Positions 55,756 to 64,000 of a stretch of 64,000 bases of DNA are shown piece by piece (position 1 is the first letter of the stretch; each line of letters begins with the position of its first letter). Both the position numbers and the translations under genes were made by a program. Location: contig NZ_JACJSA010000017.1 of NCBI RefSeq assembly GCF_014697545.1, positions 62,001-126,000 on the forward strand, given 5' to 3'. The notes below the pieces were generated by a model. That model had not been told where the DNA came from, made no database searches, and worked only from the letters and a program-made list of their open reading frames with translations. The stretch is from Oscillatoria sp. FACHB-1407. Its GTDB lineage: Bacteria > Cyanobacteriota > Cyanobacteriia > Elainellales > Elainellaceae.

Positions 55756-56817
55756 TTAGTTAATGTCTTCCAGCTTGATGCGCGGGTCAACAGCCTTTAG
55801 TAAGAAGTCTGCCAGCAAATTACCCAGGATAAGCATGACACCACCCATCATCAGGCTTGCCATGACTAGATATAGATCTCTGGCGGTCACCGCTTGCAAA
55901 ATTAATCGCCCCAATCCAGGCCAGTTGAAATAGTTTTCAGTGATAAACGCACCTCCTAACAAGCCTGCAAATTCAAACCCTAGCAGGGTCATCAGGGGGT
56001 TGACTGCATTCCGCAAGGCATGGACGTAGATGACGCGGTTTTCAGGCAAGCCTTTAGCGCGAGCCGTCTGAATATAGTCTTGCCGCAATACGTCCAATAA
56101 TTCACCACGCATGATTCGCTGTAGCCCTGCAAAACTGGTGATGCTCAGAGCAAGTGTTGGCAAGATCAGGTGCCATGCCACGTCCAACACCTTACCCAGG
56201 GGAGTGAGGTCAGCGTGGTCGATGCTAGTCATGCCACCAATCGGAAACAGGGGTGAGGTGTTTTGCGCCAATGTTAGCAGGAGCAACCCTGTAATCAGGG
56301 TGGGAAATCCCTGACCGATATAGCTGATGACCCGCAAAATGCGATCGCTCCATCGGTTTTGCTCAACCGCTCCAATAATGCCCAGGGGAATGGCGATCGC
56401 CCATGTCAATATCATCGACGAGAGAGATAACAACACTGTATTAGGGATTCGTTCCCACAGGAGGGATGTTACCGATCGCTGATAGGCAAAACTCCGTCCA
56501 AAATCACCCTTTGTGACAATCTGCCGCAACCAAAGGAAATATTGCTCAATCGGATGCTTATCTAACCCAAACTGGGCTTCCAGACTTTTGAGCGTTTGCT
56601 CGTCAATTTGAGGATTTTGCCGCAAGGTATCGAGATAATCCCCAGGAGCCAATTGGATAATAAAAAAGCTCAGGGCAGAAGCCAACAACAACGTCAATAA
56701 GGCTTGCAACAGCCGTTTCACCAGATATACCGTTGTTTCACTGGTGATGGCATGGATAAAGCCACTGCTGATAGATTGAAACCGCTGTTGCAGCGATGAA
56801 GCTCTATTCGAAGTCAT
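55756..56817 (-). CDS. Oligopeptide-type ABC permease (DppB/OppB family)
   Basis: 353 residues with about six membrane segments after a 30-residue soluble N-terminus. Family marks: APGDYLD, QFGLDKHPIEQYFLWL, GDFGRSF and the EAA loop DYIQTARAKGLPENRVIYVHALRNAV, then FNWPGLG. It would import peptides or other solutes together with a DppC-like permease, binding protein and ATPases, none of which are here. Scattered subunits are common in cyanobacteria. Start ATG 56817. The downstream region has only short GGATGAAGGATGAAGG repeats. Confidence 0.92.
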   Translation of the reverse strand: MTSNRASSLQQRFQSISSGFIHAITSETTVYLVKRLLQALLTLLLASALSFFIIQLAPGDYLDTLRQNPQIDEQTLKSLEAQFGLDKHPIEQYFLWLRQIVTKGDFGRSFAYQRSVTSLLWERIPNTVLLSLSSMILTWAIAIPLGIIGAVEQNRWSDRILRVISYIGQGFPTLITGLLLLTLAQNTSPLFPIGGMTSIDHADLTPLGKVLDVAWHLILPTLALSITSFAGLQRIMRGELLDVLRQDYIQTARAKGLPENRVIYVHALRNAVNPLMTLLGFEFAGLLGGAFITENYFNWPGLGRLILQAVTARDLYLVMASLMMGGVMLILGNLLADFLLKAVDPRIKLEDIN

Positions 56818-56880
56818 GGAGGCTATCGAGTCAAACCGGACTCACGTCGATACTACTGACAAGGTTGAATAATCAAGTTG

Positions 56881-57393
56881 CTAATATTGCACAAGGGTAA
56901 TCACCGGAGCCTCCGGCAGATTTTTGCGTCCCTCTAAAAAGGTTAACTCAATCACAAAGGCAAAGCCCGCTAACTCAGCCCCAGTTTGTTGAATCAGTTT
57001 GGCAGTAGCTGCCGCCGTTCCACCCGTCGCGATCAGGTCATCCACAATTAACACGCGGCTACCGGGATGAAAAGCATCCTGATGCATTTCCAGGCGATCG
57101 GTTCCATACTCCAACTCATATTCTACCGAGTGAATCGCGGCTGGTAGCTTGCCCGGTTTGCGAACTGGGATAAATCCTTTCTCTAATTTGCACGCCAGTG
57201 GAGTGCCAAAGATAAACCCTCGTGACTCCATACCAACAACATAGTCGATGGACAGATGGCTTACCTTTTCGGCGAGCAGGTCAATGGTGTAACACAATCC
57301 CTGGGGGTTGTTTAACAGGGTTGTAATATCTCGAAATAAGATACCGGGTTTTGGAAAATCGGGAACATCACGAATCAGAGATTTGAGATCCAT
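56881..57393 (-). CDS. apt: Adenine phosphoribosyltransferase
   Basis: 170 residues. It salvages adenine with PRPP to AMP. The PRPP-binding motif [16 protein letters not shown] (about 112-127) and [34 protein letters not shown] are all intact. Prs, which makes PRPP, lies 4 kb away on the same strand but is not in an operon with it. Start ATG 57393 ([14 protein letters not shown]). Confidence 0.97.
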   Translation of the reverse strand: MDLKSLIRDVPDFPKPGILFRDITTLLNNPQGLCYTIDLLAEKVSHLSIDYVVGMESRGFIFGTPLACKLEKGFIPVRKPGKLPAAIHSVEYELEYGTDRLEMHQDAFHPGSRVLIVDDLIATGGTAAATAKLIQQTGAELAGFAFVIELTFLEGRKNLPEAPVITLVQY

Positions 57394-57516
57394 AAATCAG
57401 GATGGGATGAAGGGTCGTAGCAATAGTATCACCATTGGTTAATGGTCAATGGTCAACCGTTAACGGTTAGGAGTTTTTAGTGCTTAGTACTGCTATTCAT
57501 GGATAGGGTTTGGAAA

Positions 57517-57610
57517 TAAAACCAGGGGGTATGGGGGCTGCGCCCCCAGCCAGGGGTTCCACCCCTGCACCCCAAATTCCCACCCTTATTTACGACGAGT
57601 TGTACTTAGG
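57517..57610. repeat. Family C G/C-skewed mini-element
   Basis: CAGGGGGTATGGGGGCTGCG, CAGGGGTTCCACCCCTGCAC and CCCTTATTTACGACGAG run parallel to the element inserted at 11049-11147. The paired blocks GGGGGCTGCGCCCCC and AGGGGTTCCACCCCT form hairpins. A tiny STRR relic (57432-57466) lies nearby. Confidence 0.6.
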
Positions 57611-57704
57611 AATGGGAATGATAGCCGTGGTCACTTGGGTTAGGTCTGACTTTTGAATTGACCGCTTCAACTCAAAATTTATTGCTCAAAACGTATCTAC
57701 CCAT

Positions 57705-58889
57705 CTACTCCTTAATGCCGCTAAAGTTTTGAAACCAGCCTTTTTTCCAAAAGTAGAGAACCAGTCCCAGGGCAATCACCCCCATCACGCCAAGACACAA
57801 TGGATAGCCCCAATACCAGTTCAACTCTGGCATATTCCAGGGCGATCGCTCCGTGTTGAAGTTCATTCCATAGATTCCAGCAATAAAGGTCAAAGGGATG
57901 AAAATCGTCGAAATAATCGTCAATAATTTCATCACTTCGTTCATGCGATTACTGACTGAGGAGAGATAGACATCCATCAAGCTAGATGCCAGTTCGCGAT
58001 ACGTTTCCACCATGTCTAACACTTGCACCGAGTGGTCATAACAATCCCTCAAGTAAATTCGCACTTCATCACTGACCAGAGGGCTACTATCACGAATGAT
58101 GGCGTTAATAGCATCCCGTTGAGGCCATATTGCCCGGCGCAACGTTAGCAATTGTCGCTTCAACTCATAGATCTTCTCCAGAGTTTGGTGGGTGGGGCAC
58201 ATCACCACTTCGTCCTCCAGTTCTTCGATGCGCTCACCATAGGTTTCCAAAACTGGGAAAAAGCCATCAACGATGGTGTCCAGGAGGGTATACGCCAAAT
58301 AGTCTGCTTTGTGTTTGCGAATGGTACCTTTTGACGTCCGAATGCGATCGCGGACTGGGTTGAAGGTGTCGTACTCTGGTTCCTCCTGTACCGTCAGCAA
58401 ATAATGTTTTCCCAATATGAAACTTACTTGCTCGCTGACAAATCCATTGCCGCTCTGCTTGGGAATGACCATCCGAGCAATAATTAACAACTGATCCTCA
58501 TATTCCTCCACCTTGGGGCGTTGAGGCACGTTCACGACATCCTCTAGCACCAGGGGATGCAGGCTAAAGACCCGCCCCAACCGCTGCAAAATATCTTCAC
58601 TGCCAAGCCCTTGCACATCCACCCAGGACACAGATTCCGTATCCAGGTAAGGTGTGCAATCCTCTGGGGCTTGAATCTGCACACGAGCTGCCATCTCCTC
58701 GGAATAGTCGATCAGGACAATTGAGGGGATGGGTGCATCGTCTTCAATGGTGAGTGTTCCGGGTAGGCTGCCTGGCTCGTGATACGAGTAGTCAACATAA
58801 GACTCTTGTTCCTCCTCATCCTCTATCTCGTTCAATCGGAGAGAAGTTTTAGCCGTTTTACGTAGCAGTTTTACTGGGTCAGAAGTCAT
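57705..58889 (-). CDS. corA: CorA-family magnesium/cobalt transporter
   Basis: 394 residues. A large cytoplasmic domain, a long helix, and two C-terminal membrane segments (LTIISTIFIPLTFIAGIYGMNF and LCLGVMGVIALGLVLYFWKKGW). The GMN signature of the pore is present in IYGMNFN. It transports Mg2+ as a homopentamer. The 70-residue acidic N-terminus (NEIEDEEEQESYVDYSYHEP) is longer than in many members. Start ATG 58889. Confidence 0.95.
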   Translation of the reverse strand: MTSDPVKLLRKTAKTSLRLNEIEDEEEQESYVDYSYHEPGSLPGTLTIEDDAPIPSIVLIDYSEEMAARVQIQAPEDCTPYLDTESVSWVDVQGLGSEDILQRLGRVFSLHPLVLEDVVNVPQRPKVEEYEDQLLIIARMVIPKQSGNGFVSEQVSFILGKHYLLTVQEEPEYDTFNPVRDRIRTSKGTIRKHKADYLAYTLLDTIVDGFFPVLETYGERIEELEDEVVMCPTHQTLEKIYELKRQLLTLRRAIWPQRDAINAIIRDSSPLVSDEVRIYLRDCYDHSVQVLDMVETYRELASSLMDVYLSSVSNRMNEVMKLLTIISTIFIPLTFIAGIYGMNFNTERSPWNMPELNWYWGYPLCLGVMGVIALGLVLYFWKKGWFQNFSGIKE

Positions 58890-59145
58890 AAACGATGTTT
58901 GAGAGAACGCAGGAAATTTGTCGGCGATTGAATGAAATTAGGCGGTTTGGAGCGATTAGAGCTTCTAAATCAGTAGCCAGAATCACTCTTCTGATTGAGG
59001 TAGAGTCCTGCCCAAGGTAGAACTGCCTGATCCAGCCTGTGAGTTACGTTCAGGATATCTAAATAAACTACTCAAAACTGAGTTAGTAAATTTTGATTCA
59101 CCATTTCTTTTGAATCGCCATTCTAGCCGAGTTCTATAAAAAACC

Positions 59146-59529
59146 ATGAGAAACTCAACTGATCGGGATGTGGTCGAGCGCGACCTGGAGATACGTAGAG
59201 AGAGCCAAATTGCTCGCGACAACGCCAATGCAGCCGGTAGTTTTGCTCTAGGGATTGCCTTGATTTCCCTTGTTGGGGTTGTTATTGCGATGTTTGTCTT
59301 TGATCAGGGTAACGAGCCAACGGCTCCTGCTCAACAGCAACAACCCCCTGACGTAAATATCACCGTTCCTTCACCCGTAGCTCCAGAAGCACCCATCGTG
59401 CCTGATGCTCCAGATATTAATATCCAGGTGCCTGAAAGTCAGGCTCCTGTCGCCCCTCAGCCTGTCGCACCCGAACCTGAAGCGGTTGCACCTGCACCTG
59501 AGGCATTGCCTGCTCAACCGCCGCAATAA
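59146..59529 (+). CDS. Single-pass membrane protein with proline-rich tail
   Basis: 127 residues. A charged N-terminus (about 30 residues, DRDVVERDLEIRRESQIARD), one membrane segment (SFALGIALISLVGVVIAMFVF), then a Pro/Ala/Val/Glu tail of about 70 residues with repeated PEAPIVPDAPDINI and VAPEP units. Topology is likely tail-outside. No family recognised. Start ATG 59146. Confidence 0.6.
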   Translation: MRNSTDRDVVERDLEIRRESQIARDNANAAGSFALGIALISLVGVVIAMFVFDQGNEPTAPAQQQQPPDVNITVPSPVAPEAPIVPDAPDINIQVPESQAPVAPQPVAPEPEAVAPAPEALPAQPPQ

Positions 59530-59552
59530 TTCAGAGAGGTTTGCTTGCTTAG

Positions 59553-59590
59553 CTCCCCAGAATCTTAAAGATTTCGGGGAGTTTAGTCTT
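59553..59590. terminator. Possible bidirectional terminator
   Basis: CTCCCC..AATCTT pairs with AAGATT..GGGGAG across two to four bases, followed by TTTAGTCTT on the plus strand. It lies between the convergent gene at 59146 and ubiD, and overlaps the ubiD stop by two bases. Confidence 0.5.
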
Positions 59591-61094
59591 AAATATCGTA
59601 CCCAAACAGATTAGGATCGACCTCGCCCAGTTGCAGATCTGCCAAGCCATATTCTGCCCAGCGGCGATCAACCATGGCTGCCGTTGTCAGGTCTGACTCC
59701 AGCGGTTCACCCCACGGGTGATCGGTTTCAGGAGGAATTTTGGTTGTCGCATCGATGCCCATCCGTCCACCCAAGCCAATTTTTTCACTGGCAAAGTCCA
59801 GCGTATCGAAAGGGGTTTCCGGCAGAATAAACACATCCCGTACCGGATCAACCTTAGAGGCGATCGCCCATACAACCTGACGTGGATCGCGGATATTGAT
59901 CTCTTTATCCACCACAATCACAAATTTGGTGTAAGTGAACTGCGGTAACGCACTCCAGAAGGCTAATGCGGCGCGTCTTGCCTGCCCCGGATAGGCTTTG
60001 TCGATGGAGATAATCGCTGCCTTGTAGCTCAACGCCTCCATCGGCAAAAAGAAGTCAGTAATCTCAGACACCTGTTGCCGCAGAATGGGGGTGTAGATGC
60101 GGTTTAAGGCGATCGCCATCATCGCTTCTTCCTTCGGTGGGCGACCGCTAAATGTCGTTAGATAAATCGGGTCACGTCGATGGGTCATGCACTGAAAACG
60201 AATCAGCGGAGAATCCTCTACCCCACCGTAGTAACCCATGTGGTCGCCAAAGGGACCGTCCGGTAATACTTCACCTGGGGTGATCGTGCCCTCTAAAACA
60301 AACTCTGAATCGGCAGGGACTTCTAAATCTACAGTCTTGCACTTTGCCAAGTGTACTCCCGACCCGCCATACAGCCCTGCAAACAGCCATTCTGATAGGT
60401 CAACCGGGATGGGCGTTGCGGCTGCCATAATGATTAGCGGATCAACCCCCAGGGCGATCGCCACCTCTAATTTTTTGCCCTTCTCTGCCGCTTTGCGTAA
60501 ATGTCTGGCTCCACCCCGCACCGACAACCAATGCACCGTCATCGTATTGTGGGATTGTAATTGCAACCGATAGACGCCCACATTGGGAATGCCTGTCTCA
60601 CAGTCTTTGGTGATGACCAAGCCTAAAGTGATAATCTTGCCTGCGTCTCCTGCATAGGGACGAATCATGGGAATTTGGTTCAGATCCAGATCATCCTTCT
60701 GAACCACGACTTGATGACAGGGGGGTAACAAATCCCGACTGGGTTTTGCCCGCACTAAATCAAACAGGACTTTACCAAAAGCCACTGCCTGGGAGAGCTT
60801 TTTGGGGGGTTTGGGCTGTTGTAGCATTCCCAACTTCTGCCCCAGAGCTTCTAACTCCTGGGGATGCTCCATGTTCATCGCCCAGCAAATTCGCTCCACA
60901 GTGCCCATGACGTTGATCGCGACAGGGTGAGGTGAGCCCTTGACGTTTTCAAACAACAACGCTGGACCACCTCGTTGCAACATTCGCTGACTAATTTCAG
61001 CAATTTCTAAATCTGGATCAACTGGAGCTGTGATGCGTTTGAGTTGACCCCGCTGTTCAAGCTGTTTGAGGAATCCCCGCAGATCTCGCGCCAT
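59589..61094 (-). CDS. ubiD: UbiD-family decarboxylase
   Basis: 501 residues. A prenylated-FMN-dependent decarboxylase. In cyanobacteria the family member acts in plastoquinone synthesis on prenylated hydroxybenzoate, by analogy. Visible: RDLRGFLKQLEQRGQL, PIPVDLSEWLFAGLYGGSGV, EGTITPGEVLPDGPFGDHMGYYGG (catalytic-region Glu/Asp) and AVMVDRRWAEYG-like end TAAMVDRRWAEYG. ATG 61094 (MARDLRGF) is chosen. ATG 61124 lies inside a hairpin and would add ten residues. It follows prs on the same strand. Confidence 0.95.
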   Translation of the reverse strand: MARDLRGFLKQLEQRGQLKRITAPVDPDLEIAEISQRMLQRGGPALLFENVKGSPHPVAINVMGTVERICWAMNMEHPQELEALGQKLGMLQQPKPPKKLSQAVAFGKVLFDLVRAKPSRDLLPPCHQVVVQKDDLDLNQIPMIRPYAGDAGKIITLGLVITKDCETGIPNVGVYRLQLQSHNTMTVHWLSVRGGARHLRKAAEKGKKLEVAIALGVDPLIIMAAATPIPVDLSEWLFAGLYGGSGVHLAKCKTVDLEVPADSEFVLEGTITPGEVLPDGPFGDHMGYYGGVEDSPLIRFQCMTHRRDPIYLTTFSGRPPKEEAMMAIALNRIYTPILRQQVSEITDFFLPMEALSYKAAIISIDKAYPGQARRAALAFWSALPQFTYTKFVIVVDKEINIRDPRQVVWAIASKVDPVRDVFILPETPFDTLDFASEKIGLGGRMGIDATTKIPPETDHPWGEPLESDLTTAAMVDRRWAEYGLADLQLGEVDPNLFGYDI

Positions 61095-61110
61095 AGTGAA
61101 GAAATGTAAA

Positions 61111-61139
61111 CCATCTCCTCTCATTATGAGGGGAGATGG
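61111..61139 (-). terminator. Hairpin between prs and ubiD
   Basis: CCATCTCCTCTCA (61111-61123) pairs with TGAGGGGAGATGG (61127-61139), 13 pairs with one T-G, around TTA. On the minus strand TTTACATTTC follows, so it is at best a weak terminator. It could act as an attenuator or processing site between the two genes. Confidence 0.45.
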
Positions 61140-61158
61140 AACGAGAATGCTGCTTTAT

Positions 61159-62169
61159 TTAGCGGAACATGCTGCTCACTGAGCTATCTTCGTGAATACG
61201 CCAGATGGTTTCACCCAGCAGATTCGCGACAGAGAGCACTGTGAGTTGGTCAAAACGATTGTTTTCTGGAACCGGGATCGTATTGGTGATGATTACTTCT
61301 TCAAAGATCCCCGTTGACAGTCGTTCGATCGCAGGTGGAGAAAAGACAGCATGAGTCGCGCAGGCATAGACCTGGCTTGCCCCTTCTTGGCGCAATAACC
61401 GCGCCCCTTCAGAAATGGTTCCGGCGGTGTCGATCATGTCATCAACCATGATGGCTGTTTTGCCTTTGACATCCCCGATCACATTTAACACTTCAGCCAC
61501 GTTGTGGGCTTGTCGGCGTTTGTCAATGATTGCCAAGGGTGCATCCCCTAGCTTTTTGGCAAACGCTCTAGCACGAGCAACCCCTCCCACGTCAGGAGAG
61601 ACGACCACAATATCTTCTAACCCCTTGCTGTTGAGGTAATCCAAAATCACTGGAGAACCGTACACATGGTCAAAGGGAATATCGAAATAGCCTTGAATCT
61701 GAGCAGAGTGCAAATCCATTGCCAATACTCGACTGGCTCCAGCCTGGGTGATCAAGTTGGCGACCAGTTTGGCAGTGATGGATTCACGACCTGCTGTTTT
61801 GCGATCGGCTCTGGCGTAGCCGTAGTAGGGAATGACCGCTGTAATTTGGCGGGCAGATGCTCGACGACAAGCATCAATCATAATCAACAGTTCCATCAGG
61901 TTGTCATTTACCGGATGACAGGTTGGTTGCATCAGATAAACGTCACAGCCTCGGATGGACTCCTGGATCTGGATGTATAGTTCTCCATCGGCGAACCGTT
62001 TACGAACCATCGGTCCTAAATCCATGCCCAGGTAGCGGGCTACCTCTTGAGCGAGGGGCACGTTCGCTGAACCAGAAAATAGCCTCAGACGGTTGTTGTC
62101 AGATAAAGGAGAAAGAGGAGGCTGAAGAGTCAGAGTGGCAGAACGGATCACGACAGGTCCTCGCAGCAT
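61159..62169 (-). CDS. prs: Ribose-phosphate pyrophosphokinase
   Basis: 336 residues. It makes PRPP from ribose-5-phosphate and ATP for nucleotide, His and Trp synthesis. Motifs: LFSGSANVPLAQEVARYLG start, ATP/Mg region FADGELYIQIQESIRG, DLHSAQIQGYFDIPFDH, the flexible loop SPDVGGVARARAFAKKL with DKRR, and the PRPP motif IMVDDMIDTAGT. The N-terminal 28 residues before NRLRLF are longer than in E. coli. A later start is possible but no better codon is obvious. Confidence 0.97.
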   Translation of the reverse strand: MLRGPVVIRSATLTLQPPLSPLSDNNRLRLFSGSANVPLAQEVARYLGMDLGPMVRKRFADGELYIQIQESIRGCDVYLMQPTCHPVNDNLMELLIMIDACRRASARQITAVIPYYGYARADRKTAGRESITAKLVANLITQAGASRVLAMDLHSAQIQGYFDIPFDHVYGSPVILDYLNSKGLEDIVVVSPDVGGVARARAFAKKLGDAPLAIIDKRRQAHNVAEVLNVIGDVKGKTAIMVDDMIDTAGTISEGARLLRQEGASQVYACATHAVFSPPAIERLSTGIFEEVIITNTIPVPENNRFDQLTVLSVANLLGETIWRIHEDSSVSSMFR

Positions 62170-62379
62170 GAATTCACCGCAATATTATCATCCTAGTTTT
62201 AAAACATCTGCTAGAGTTTCTTCGGAATTTATAAATCAAGGTTTATTGATATTGCGGTGTTGACTTAACACAATAAATAATGAATTAGATTGAGTAATTT
62301 TAAGGATATTGAAGCAGAAGGCGAAATAAGATCGATTAAATTTTTGGAAATTGCTAAACCTTTTCAGGTTAATGACTCA

Positions 62380-62475
62380 GGATCGCGGATTTATTAAATC
62401 CGCAAACGGTACGGACGGTTTTAGCGGATCAGTCTTCACCTTGCAATGGATTCGACGGCAAAAACCCGCCCCTAT
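62380..62475 (+). repeat. Dispersed repeat family A copy
   Basis: GCGGATTTATTAAATCCGC is a perfect small palindrome, followed by AAACGGTACGGACGGTTTTA, TGCAATGGATTCGACGG and AAAACCCGCCCCTAT. It lies between prs and psb30. The rest of 62170-62746 shows no gene apart from the psb30 terminator. Confidence 0.78.
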
Positions 62476-62644
62476 CAGATACAGACCTAACCATTTTTAC
62501 CAAACGCTTTGCCAAACTCAGTGGGAGCCATTGATGACAGTTTTATGTGCTGAGCCGTGTGTGCTGAACTCCAGGCTAATCTAAAACGGTTACCCACATA
62601 TTAATTTTATTCTAGCGTTCTGTCTTTAGGTTGACATGGCACAA

Positions 62645-62690
62645 GAAAACCACAGAGCAAGAAACAAGTGTTTTCGACTCTGTGGTTTTC
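62645..62690 (-). terminator. Strong hairpin terminator of psb30
   Basis: GAAAACCACAGAG (62645-62657) pairs perfectly with CTCTGTGGTTTTC (62678-62690). The 20-base loop has a second inner stem (GAAAC / GTTTT). Read on the minus strand the stem ends GGTTTTCTTGT. It lies 57 bases after the psb30 stop. Confidence 0.7.
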
Positions 62691-62746
62691 AATAGCTCAA
62701 ATTAATTTTGCCAACTTAAATGACCGAGTGAGCGATGTGACTAAAC

Positions 62747-62878
62747 CTAGAGGTTGCCATTCCGAAATGCTAGGACGACGATCACCGCAGGACCAGCAAG
62801 CATGATCATCGCTACCAGAGTTAACTGGGCGATCGCTTCCCAGTTGATGCTACCAAGGGTGCTAACTAGAGTGTCCAT
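62747..62878 (-). CDS. psb30: Photosystem II protein Psb30 (Ycf12)
   Basis: A 43-residue single-span protein, too short for most ORF screens: MDTLVSTLGSINWEAIAQ, then LTLVAMIMLAGPAVIVVLAF and RNGNL. The span with AGPAVI and the RxGxL end are diagnostic of Ycf12/Psb30, a peripheral PSII subunit near cytochrome b559. The ribosome site GGGGGAATGA lies just before ATG 62878. It has its own terminator and stands alone between prs and a divergent gene. Confidence 0.9.
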   Translation of the reverse strand: MDTLVSTLGSINWEAIAQLTLVAMIMLAGPAVIVVLAFRNGNL

Positions 62879-63108
62879 TCATTCCCCCAACGACTCAATA
62901 AGTTTGTTATCTAATCTGAAAGACTAGCTCACATTCTACCCCTGAATGGGACTCGTTTTCTCATCTGATTTACAAACTCAATAACATTCCTGAGGGGATT
63001 TTGTGAGATGAGTGGGTTCCTCAGAAACACAGTAGCGCAGCATTTAGGATGGTATGGGAGAGCGGCACATCGGTCGCGATCTGATGTTGACCTTGAGAGG
63101 ACGAATGA

Positions 63109-63462
63109 ATGGCGACTTGGCGTTGTGTGAAACAGTGTGGGGCGTGTTGTCATCTTGATCCCCGCGATCGCCCCGATTTAGAAGCGTATCTTGCGCCCGA
63201 TGACCTGGCACTTTATCACAGCATGGTCGGTATCGATGGCTGGTGCGTTAACTTTGACCATGATAGTCGCGAGTGTCGAATTTACAGCGATCGCCCCCGG
63301 TTTTGTCGAGTTGAGGCAGAGACATTTCAACAGATGTATGACATTGAGCCGGAAGAGCTAAACGAGTTTGCGATCGATTGTTGTCGGCAGCAGATCGAAG
63401 GGGTGTATGGCGATCGGAGTTTGGAGATGATTCGGTTTGATCAGGCGATGCTGGAGGGGTGA
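63109..63462 (+). CDS. YkgJ-family cysteine-cluster protein
   Basis: 117 residues. The N-terminal WRCVKQCGACCHL and later CVNF, ECRIY, RFCR and DCCRQ give the eight-cysteine pattern of the YkgJ/UPF0153 zinc- or iron-chelating family. Metal and function are not established. GAGAGGAC lies about eight bases before ATG 63109. A purine-rich heptamer tract starts about 15 bases after the stop. Confidence 0.88.
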   Translation: MATWRCVKQCGACCHLDPRDRPDLEAYLAPDDLALYHSMVGIDGWCVNFDHDSRECRIYSDRPRFCRVEAETFQQMYDIEPEELNEFAIDCCRQQIEGVYGDRSLEMIRFDQAMLEG

Positions 63463-63479
63463 GAAAAAAAGAAAGAAGA

Positions 63480-63716
63480 AAGAAAAAGGAAGAGAGAAAA
63501 CGGGAAAGAATGAAAGATGAAGGATAAAGGATAAAGGGTGAAGGGTGAAGGATGAAAGATGAAGGATAAAGGATGAAGGGTGAAGGGTGAAGGGTGAAGG
63601 ATGAAGGATGAAGGATGAAGGATGAAGGATGAAGGATGAAGGATGAAGGGTGAAGGATGAAGGGTGAAGGGTGAAGGGTGAAGGGTGAAGGGTAAAGGGT
63701 GAAGGGTGAAGGTTGG
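63480..63716 (+). repeat. GGATGAA-type heptamer tract
   Basis: Purine-only heptamers (GGATGAA, GGGTGAA, GGATAAA) for over 200 bases. This is a different repeat unit from TGGTCAA and the reverse complement of the TTCATCC units seen before starts at 6352 and 7490. It follows the YkgJ-type gene. Confidence 0.88.
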
Positions 63717-63833
63717 AGGTGGGTGGATGGTCAGGATGACAGATCAACTTTTAAGCAACATATCCTGAAGGGATGGAGTGTAGATTGCATAGGTGACATC
63801 TCCCCAGAGCTATTCATCTTTGGAGAGTGAATT

Positions 63834-64000
63834 ATGACTAATCCTATGAAACTGAACTCGTGGATGACCGCTTTACTAGCAGCAGGATTTGCACTGACCA
63901 GCACAGGCTGCACCGTCACGTTTACATCGGATGCTGCGCCAACCTCGTCTCCTGTAATCGCAAATGCTGCAAACCCGACGGCTGCTCTTCCAACCTCTGC
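63834..64000 (+). CDS. Start of a lipoprotein gene, truncated by the window end
   Basis: 55 codons are visible. MTNPMKLNSWMTALLAAGFA is followed by a lipobox ending LTSTGC (acylated Cys at about residue 26), then a Thr/Ala/Pro/Ser-rich linker (TSDAAPTSSPVIANAANPTA). GGAGAG lies seven bases before ATG 63834. Nothing can be said about the mature domain. Confidence 0.75.
   Translation, partial: MTNPMKLNSWMTALLAAGFALTSTGCTVTFTSDAAPTSSPVIANAANPTAALPTS

Noticed and set aside
63358-63919. Minus-strand ORFs across the heptamer tract
   Set aside because: Repeat-derived HPSSFTLHPSS sequence and a shadow of the YkgJ and lipoprotein genes.

Overview
The window is chromosomal DNA of a cyanobacterium. 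The evidence is a photosystem I gene (psaD), two photosystem II factors (psb28-family, and a 43-codon psb30 too short for usual ORF cut-offs), very frequent GCGATCGC (HIP1) octamers inside and between genes, and heptameric STRR tracts typical of filamentous cyanobacteria. I cannot name the genus from sequence alone. No tRNA, rRNA, CRISPR array, prophage or complete insertion sequence was seen.

Layout. (1) 0.3-8.3 kb, plus strand: a PilB/GspE-like protein without its ATPase domain, then the best system in the window: an NtcA-type promoter, a guanidine-I (ykkC) riboswitch with terminator, a ureohydrolase that should be read as the Ni-dependent guanidine hydrolase GdmH rather than agmatinase, HypA- and HypB-like nickel chaperones, and a three-gene ABC importer. 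(2) 8.4-19.7 kb: psb28, a TIGR01777 SDR protein, small minus-strand genes (membrane protein, 60-aa protein, TPR protein, IscA-like protein), a DUF6930-type protein, psaD, trpE and an LD-carboxypeptidase. (3) 19.7-31.7 kb: outer-membrane-like protein, FecR protein with a Gly-Asn hexanucleotide tract, CHASE2 Ser/Thr kinase, HEAT-repeat protein, large secreted helical-repeat protein, Uma2 nuclease, ABC exporter. (4) 32-37 kb, minus: DUF1611 protein, dipeptide epimerase, PrxQ peroxiredoxin, kinase-WD40 protein. (5) 37-45.4 kb: phytol/dolichol-kinase family protein, DUF4129-DUF4350-MoxR-DUF58 cluster, a Gly-rich RTX protein, RDD protein. (6) 45.8-51.3 kb: flotillin with its YqiJ/NfeD-like partner, an RTX calcium-binding protein, a highly charged exported protein. 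(7) 51.4-64 kb, mostly minus: tkt, fabF, acpP, an orphan oligopeptide-type ABC permease, apt, corA, a proline-rich membrane protein, ubiD, prs, psb30, a YkgJ-type protein, and the start of a lipoprotein.

How the genes work together. In the first operon, guanidine would be imported by the ABC system, hydrolysed to urea and ammonium by GdmH, and the enzyme loaded with nickel by the two Hyp-like proteins. Transcription appears to need both nitrogen limitation (NtcA box) and guanidine (riboswitch antitermination). acpP-fabF-tkt is a familiar cyanobacterial neighbourhood. The DUF4129/DUF4350/MoxR/DUF58/RDD genes form one membrane-associated AAA+ module split by an RTX gene.

Intergenic DNA is unusually structured. 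Six plus-strand genes between 1.6 and 18.4 kb are followed, at or within about 15 bases of the stop codon, by a same-orientation STRR tract (TGGTCAA-type heptamers). Several intergenic spacers then end in a pyrimidine-only tract abutting a start codon without a Shine-Dalgarno sequence. Three dispersed short repeat families (named here A, B and C) and one MITE with an 8-bp target duplication were found. One family B copy contains a family C element with a 6-bp duplication, and another family B copy in the window preserves the empty site.
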